Translations under genes and position numbers: made by a program
From: Oxalobacteraceae bacterium
GTDB lineage: Bacteria > Pseudomonadota > Gammaproteobacteria > Burkholderiales > Burkholderiaceae_D
Reading direction: 5' to 3'
Assembly: GCA_947487325.1 (NCBI GenBank)
Contig: CANKWG010000094.1
Span: forward strand, 1-8,600
DNA: 8,600 nucleotides
Shown here: positions 4,993 through 8,600 of the stretch, in pieces
How positions within the stretch are numbered: position 1 is the first letter of the stretch
How the letters are laid out: the number at the start of each line of letters is the position of its first letter
The notes under the pieces: model-generated
The model's database searches: none
Told to the model about the DNA's origin: nothing
Seen by the model: the letters and a program-made list of their open reading frames with translations, nothing else

Positions 4993-7917
4993 GATGGTTC
5001 CTTTAACAAGAAAGTATTCCAGATCGGTTCGAATGCGGGCCAGACCATGGGTCTGAGCATTGGCAGCATGAGTTCACGCGTACTCGGTGTGGCTTCATCG
5101 ACGACAACGATGGAGAGTGCAGGCAGCACCGCTGCAGCAGGTGAAGTTGCTGGTGCGGTGGCTCAGGGCGTGGCACCGGACGATACCGTAGTCAAGCTCG
5201 GGTTCTATTCTTCTGGCTCCTACAGCTTTGCACTCAAAGATAGCGTGACGGGTCTGGAGATGTCTGCGACTGACATGGGCACCATGACGGTCGATTTGAC
5301 TAGCCAGCTGAGCAAGGATTATTTCGTCGAGCGTATCAACGAGAAACTCGCTGATGCACAGGGTGACACCACGGTGACCGGTTCGCGCGTCTGGACTTCA
5401 ACGACCACGCTGGATCTGACCGATACGGCGAATCTGCAGAAGATGAAGTTTACGATTCGCGTCGATGGCGAGCAAGTTGAGATTGATGCGACCCAGGCAT
5501 TGCTGGGTGCACACCCAGCTTCGGGTACAGCGATTACACGTGATGATGCAGTCAGCGCTGTTGAGGCCGCGTTGCAGTTGGCTTTGGACGACAACCTGAA
5601 CGTATCGGCCAATGCGACAGGTAACCTCAAGATTGAGGATGCACAGGGTCGTCGCATCGAGATTCTGCAAGGTGCTGGCGATGGCTTCCTGTTTGGTACG
5701 GACACGGAAAATAGCGGCGGCTTGCTCGCTCGCGAGACGGCACGTAATCCGATTTCGGTGGCTTGGGATGGTGACAGCAATGAACTGATTGTTTCCAACA
5801 GCATGGGCGGCAAGATCAGCCTGAGCAGCTTCTCGTCGGATACCTCGGGTGTGTTGTTTAACGTGGTCAATGACAGCCAGGTCGATGGTTTGTTCGAGCC
5901 ACAGTGGCTGAGCCAGAGTGCTGCTGCGGTGGCACCGTCGATGAGTGCAGTGACCTTCAATGGCAATGTCGAGCCGACTGAGATTTCCTTGCGTGTCTCG
6001 GATTTGGTCGGTGCATCGGCGAATGCGACAACAGCGATGTACACCTTCAAGCTGACCAACGGCCAGGGTGATACCTACGGCACGTTCAGCGTGAACATGT
6101 CGCAGAACCTGACTGACCGTGAAGACACGATTGCTTCGGTGATGAAGGCTGAGTTGACTTCGGCTGTGGCCGCGCTGGCTTCGGCGGGTGACAGCACCTT
6201 TGACGCCGGCGAATTCGAGATCACGGTGGCGGGCGACACGATCCAGATTCGCAACAATGCGGGTCGTGCACTGGCTGTCGAGGACTTCTCTTCGGGTGCC
6301 GGTTACATGGTGGTGACCCCGATGAACGAGCCTGCCTCGTCGGAGACACTGGCTAGCCAGAATGCCTACTATTCGGAGAATCGCCTCAAGGTCAACACCG
6401 GTGCCTTGGGTACGGGTGGTATGGACTTCACTGGCGTCGGCGCCTCTGCCTTCACCGTCACCATTAATGGTGTTGACGCAGGCGATTTATTGACCCTGAA
6501 TCTGTCGGCGACTGGTGATCTGGCGGATGGTGCGTCACTGGCATCAGCGATTCAGACGCAAATCCGTCAAGCAACGGCGTATGCGATTGTTGGCGGCGCC
6601 ATCTCTGCCACCGTCCAAGAAGTACTTTCTGCCGTGACCGTAGCATGGGATGCGGATACTTCGGAGATCGTCATCCGTGACGACAAGGGACGTTCGATCG
6701 GCTTTGGCTGGGCAGCGTCGGCGCAGGGTGGTGCGGTGTTCACCGAGAACTTCAACGTGGGCAACTCGAACCAGGGCATTGCGACCAAGCTCAATTCGCA
6801 GACGGCACAGGGCGATGTGTATGAAGCGACTAAGGTGACAATGAGCCTCGATACCGATCAGTCGAAGTTCAACTTCAAGCTCAACGGCACGTCGCTTGAT
6901 ACGAGCGAAGTGTACTGGGATGCTAATGATCCGTTCGTGACCAGCACCCTGAAGACCAAGCTTGATGCGCTGATGACGAAGCTCAATGCGGATCATCCAC
7001 GCACGGTGTTCGAGTACTCGGTCAGTGGTCGTGACATCACCTTCCTGCAACGTGATGGTGGTCCGCTGGAGTTCAGCGCCTACACCACGGACGACGACTA
7101 CCCTGATGGCAAGGCGACGTTGACGCCGGCTGATGGTCAGGGTGATCCGCTCACACTGGCGTATGTTGGCCACAACACGGCCACAGAGGCAACGGCAGCC
7201 GGTACGCTGGCGACGACCACGAGCGCGACGCTGAACCTGGAAGGCGACGACATCTACTCGCTGACGGTGTCGGATGGCACCAACAGCTACACAATGTCGA
7301 GCACGGTGCTGGACATCAGCGACAACGACAGCGTCAATACTTTCCTCAAGAAGCTGGAGAATACGCTGGATGGTTCGGGTATCGCAGCGAGCATGGACAC
7401 CAACGGCAATGTGCAATTCAGCCGTGCTGATGGTGGCAAGATTGTGCTCGAGTCGTTTGCTTCTGCGACCGGTCGCCAAGGTACCTGGACGCCGAGTACT
7501 GGTCAGGGTAGTGATGCAGCCTTGTCGGGCGGCGGTGCTATATCAGTGACGCCACCACCGCTCTCTGGTGCGGGTGGGTACACCCCACCGCTGCCAGGCG
7601 GCACTTCGGTCAAGCAGGTCAGCATTGCGACACAGGACGGTGCAACCAAGGCGCTGAGTGTGATCGACAAGGCGATCAGCTATGTCAACACCGAGCGCTC
7701 GAAGCTGGGTGCAGTGGTGAATCGTCTGACCCACACGGTGGACAATCTGGCGAACATTGTGACCAACACCCAGGCCTCACGCAGCCGGATCAAGGATACG
7801 GATTACGCTGCCGAGACTGCAGAGTTGGCTCGTACCCAGATCATCCAGCAGGCTGCAACTGCGATGCTGGCGCAAGCCAACCAGGCGCCGCAAGGTGTGC
7901 TGGCCCTGCTGAGATAA
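4582..7917 (+). CDS. fliC: Giant flagellin (filament subunit), 1111 residues
   Basis: This is the structural subunit of the flagellar filament, exported unfolded and polymerised under the FliD cap. It is about twice the common 280-550 residues. The N-terminal D0/D1 core is residues 1 to about 167 (MSVINTNLKSLQAQDSL). LQRMREL lies at 88-94 and a glutamate at 114, the positions recognised by TLR5 in Salmonella FliC. The C-terminal D1/D0 core is 1008-1111 (ALSVIDKAISYVNTERSKLG, ending QANQAPQGVLALLR). Between them lie about 840 residues rich in Thr, Ser, Asp, Ala and Gly with about six degenerate beta/alpha/beta modules, then a Gly/Pro-rich hinge at about 981-1007. No cysteine is present. The frame is unbroken, so the gene looks functional. 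Transcription is probably by sigma-28 from 4498. The symbol follows the family name; the organism may number its flagellins. Confidence 0.97.
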   Translation: MSVINTNLKSLQAQDSLNINNRQLSTAMQRLSTGTRINSAADDAAGLSISSRMDSQIRGLNMAIKNANDAMSLTQTAEGAMDEVTNILQRMRELAVQSASDTNSAEDRLNLNQEIEQLSTEIDRISGTTQFNNMNILDGSFNKKVFQIGSNAGQTMGLSIGSMSSRVLGVASSTTTMESAGSTAAAGEVAGAVAQGVAPDDTVVKLGFYSSGSYSFALKDSVTGLEMSATDMGTMTVDLTSQLSKDYFVERINEKLADAQGDTTVTGSRVWTSTTTLDLTDTANLQKMKFTIRVDGEQVEIDATQALLGAHPASGTAITRDDAVSAVEAALQLALDDNLNVSANATGNLKIEDAQGRRIEILQGAGDGFLFGTDTENSGGLLARETARNPISVAWDGDSNELIVSNSMGGKISLSSFSSDTSGVLFNVVNDSQVDGLFEPQWLSQSAAAVAPSMSAVTFNGNVEPTEISLRVSDLVGASANATTAMYTFKLTNGQGDTYGTFSVNMSQNLTDREDTIASVMKAELTSAVAALASAGDSTFDAGEFEITVAGDTIQIRNNAGRALAVEDFSSGAGYMVVTPMNEPASSETLASQNAYYSENRLKVNTGALGTGGMDFTGVGASAFTVTINGVDAGDLLTLNLSATGDLADGASLASAIQTQIRQATAYAIVGGAISATVQEVLSAVTVAWDADTSEIVIRDDKGRSIGFGWAASAQGGAVFTENFNVGNSNQGIATKLNSQTAQGDVYEATKVTMSLDTDQSKFNFKLNGTSLDTSEVYWDANDPFVTSTLKTKLDALMTKLNADHPRTVFEYSVSGRDITFLQRDGGPLEFSAYTTDDDYPDGKATLTPADGQGDPLTLAYVGHNTATEATAAGTLATTTSATLNLEGDDIYSLTVSDGTNSYTMSSTVLDISDNDSVNTFLKKLENTLDGSGIAASMDTNGNVQFSRADGGKIVLESFASATGRQGTWTPSTGQGSDAALSGGGAISVTPPPLSGAGGYTPPLPGGTSVKQVSIATQDGATKALSVIDKAISYVNTERSKLGAVVNRLTHTVDNLANIVTNTQASRSRIKDTDYAAETAELARTQIIQQAATAMLAQANQAPQGVLALLR
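5203..7488 (+). repeat. Tandem degenerate protein modules in the flagellin surface domain
   Basis: At the protein level a pattern recurs: a strand such as KFTIRVDGEQVEI, a helix, a strand, then D/N-x-x-G-(R/K)-x-hydrophobic-x-hydrophobic ending near F. Second halves occur at residues 339-373, 391-426, 545-578, 685-720, 810-835 and 934-969. First strands occur near 213, 289, 486, 623, 762 and 891. The pair 391-426 / 685-720 (both with VAWD) shares 11 of 36 identical positions by hand alignment. DNA identity is low, so the duplications are old. The pattern resembles flagellin-IN type insertions also seen in FliD. Confidence 0.6.
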
Positions 7918-7981
7918 GCGGGGGGTAGTGCCAGAGTGGCAAGGTTTGTCTGAGTAGCTTGATCAGCAGGCCTTTGTCGAG

Positions 7982-8016
7982 ACAACGCCCGGTTTATACC
8001 GGGCGTTGTTTTTTTT
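7982..8016 (+). terminator. Rho-independent terminator of flagellin 1
   Basis: A perfect 12-bp stem (ACAACGCCCGGT 7982-7993 / ACCGGGCGTTGT 7998-8009) with loop TTAT is followed directly by a run of T to 8016. It lies 64 bases after the stop codon. It should end the flagellin 1 transcript, so flagellin 2 needs its own promoter. Confidence 0.95.
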
Positions 8017-8068
8017 AAAAGCAAATGCTGAAAATTTTCACTTTCGTCGATTTTTTTTAAATTTTTCC

Positions 8069-8095
8069 TCAAGTTTTCTGGCGGACCGTCGAATT
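8069..8095 (+). promoter_or_regulatory. Sigma-28-like promoter of flagellin 2
   Basis: TCAAGTTT (7 of 8), 11 bases, GTCGAATT (4 of 8, with CGA). The A/T-rich tract just upstream (8050-8067) may strengthen it. The position fits, since it lies after the terminator and before the leader palindromes, and the -10 box ends 12 bases before the first palindrome, close to the 11 bases seen at flaG. The downstream box is the weakest of the four. Confidence 0.55.
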
Positions 8096-8107
8096 CCCGT
8101 TCAAGGA

Positions 8108-8125
8108 GCGGCAAAACCTTGCCGC
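8108..8125. repeat. Palindrome copy 4, flagellin 2 leader
   Basis: GCGGCAA, centre AACC, TTGCCGC, with perfect 7-bp arms. It is expected within about 6 bases of the 5' end of the flagellin 2 mRNA. It starts 33 bases before copy 5, close to three helical turns. Confidence 0.85.
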
Positions 8126-8140
8126 CATCCGGTTCGTAGG

Positions 8141-8158
8141 GCGGCAAATTTTTGCTGC
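8141..8158. repeat. Palindrome copy 5, flagellin 2 leader
   Basis: GCGGCAA, centre ATTT, TTGCTGC. One C-to-T change turns a G-C pair into G-T, which as RNA is a permitted G-U wobble. It ends 31 bases before the ATG, close to the 34 bases seen at flaG. Confidence 0.8.
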
Positions 8159-8178
8159 TTGTCGATTCGATAATTGAG

Positions 8179-8600
8179 AGGAGTTCCACATGTCCGTGAT
8201 CAATACCAACCTGAAGTCCTTGCAGGCACAGGATGCGTTGGGTGTCAACAACCGTAAGTTGTCCACCGCGATGCAGCGCCTGTCTACGGGTAACCGCATC
8301 AATTCCGCCGCTGACGATGCCGCTGGTCTCGGTATCGCAACGCGCATGGATTCACAAATTCGTGGCCTGAGCATGGCGATCAAGAACGCTAACGATGCGA
8401 TGTCCCTGACCCAGACCGCCGAAGGCGGGATGGACGAAGTCACCAACATCTTGCAGCGCATGCGTGAGCTGGCCGTGCAATCAGCCAGTGATACCAACAG
8501 CGCTGAAGACCGGGTGAATCTGAACTTGGAAGTCGAGCAGCTGTCCTCCGAGATCGACCGCATCGCGGGCGCGACCCAGTTCAATAACATGAACATTCTG
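8179..8600 (+). repeat. Direct repeat, second copy: flagellin start and N-terminal core
   Basis: Partner of 4571-4992, aligned without gaps to the window edge. By hand count the encoded 137 residues differ from flagellin 1 at 16 positions (about 88% identity). Confidence 0.9.
8190..8600 (+). CDS. Second flagellin, N-terminal part (cut by window end)
   Basis: This is a filament subunit with 137 codons visible and the frame open at the edge. It starts at ATG 8190 with AGAGGAG and a 6-base spacer (TTCCAC), the same arrangement as flagellin 1. The visible part is the D0/D1 core: MSVINTNLKSLQAQDALG, then LQRMREL at residues 88-94 and MNIL at the edge. Differences from flagellin 1 are mostly conservative (for example S16A, Q23K, T35N, N61S). 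Whether this gene is also giant or of normal size cannot be seen, because the variable region lies beyond the window. A terminator separates it from flagellin 1. It has its own sigma-28-like promoter and a leader of about 88 bases with two hairpin-capable palindromes, so it can be expressed separately. Confidence 0.97.
   Translation, partial: MSVINTNLKSLQAQDALGVNNRKLSTAMQRLSTGNRINSAADDAAGLGIATRMDSQIRGLSMAIKNANDAMSLTQTAEGGMDEVTNILQRMRELAVQSASDTNSAEDRVNLNLEVEQLSSEIDRIAGATQFNNMNIL

Larger units (their letters stand above)
7918..8189. other. Intergenic region between the two flagellin genes
   Basis: There is no gene here. In order it holds a short TGCCA-GAG-TGGCA hairpin (7929-7941), the strong terminator of flagellin 1 (7982-8016), an A/T-rich tract (8050-8067) that could act as an UP element, a sigma-28-like promoter, two palindrome copies, and the ribosome binding site AGAGGAG (8177-8183) of flagellin 2. 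Confidence 0.75.

Noticed and set aside
6544..7479. A 311-codon minus strand frame opposite flagellin 1, and similar long antisense frames
   Set aside because: They are by-products of codon usage in the real gene, with Arg/His-rich composition and no start signals or family resemblance.
3652..8158. Palindromes read as sigma-54 promoters (GG...GC)
   Set aside because: Every copy has 9 bases between GG and GC, whereas sigma-54 promoters need 10. The two-fold symmetry is a better description.
3652..8158. CRISPR or mobile element interpretation of the repeated palindromes
   Set aside because: Spacing between copies is irregular (33 to thousands of bases), with no spacers, no cas or transposase gene and no target-site duplications.

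Overview
The window is one block of late flagellar genes, all on the + strand, encoding the extracellular parts of a bacterial flagellum from the hook-filament junction outwards. The order is the end of flgK (bases 2-757), flgL (778-1704), fliD (1800-3557), flaG (3704-4081), a very large flagellin gene (4582-7917, 1111 residues), and the first 137 codons of a second flagellin (8190 to the window edge). Protein style (FlaG present, flagellins starting MSVINTN, FliA/sigma-28 type promoters) fits a beta- or gammaproteobacterium. I lean to a betaproteobacterium, but the window has no marker that settles it.

FlgK and FlgL are packed 20 bases apart and look co-transcribed. A weak hairpin-plus-T-run follows flgL. 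From there on every gene has its own sigma-28-like promoter with exactly 11 bases between the boxes: 1743-1769 (fliD), 3614-3640 (flaG), 4498-4524 (flagellin 1) and 8069-8095 (flagellin 2). The flaG copy is almost consensus. A strong rho-independent terminator (7982-8016) ends flagellin 1. FlgK and FlgL join hook to filament, FliD caps the tip, flagellin polymerises under the cap, and FlaG is a small accessory protein linked to filament length. No gene for the flagellin chaperone FliS is visible, although it often sits next to fliD.

The most striking non-coding signal is an 18-base interrupted palindrome, GCGGCAA-N4-TTGCCGC. It occurs five times, always with a 4-base centre and only in the leaders or upstream regions of flaG (3652), flagellin 1 (4367, 4446) and flagellin 2 (8108, 8141). 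It could be an operator for a dimeric regulator or an mRNA leader hairpin, and I cannot assign it to a named motif.

The most striking coding signal is flagellin 1. Normal D0/D1 ends (about residues 1-167 and 1008-1111) enclose about 840 residues of surface domain. That domain is built from about six degenerate copies of one beta-hairpin/helix/beta-hairpin module and is joined to the C-terminal core by a Pro/Gly-rich hinge. The second flagellin repeats the same start region and N-terminal core at about 88% protein identity. The 500-base gap 4082-4581 and the 272-base gap 7918-8189 hold regulatory structure and no convincing gene.
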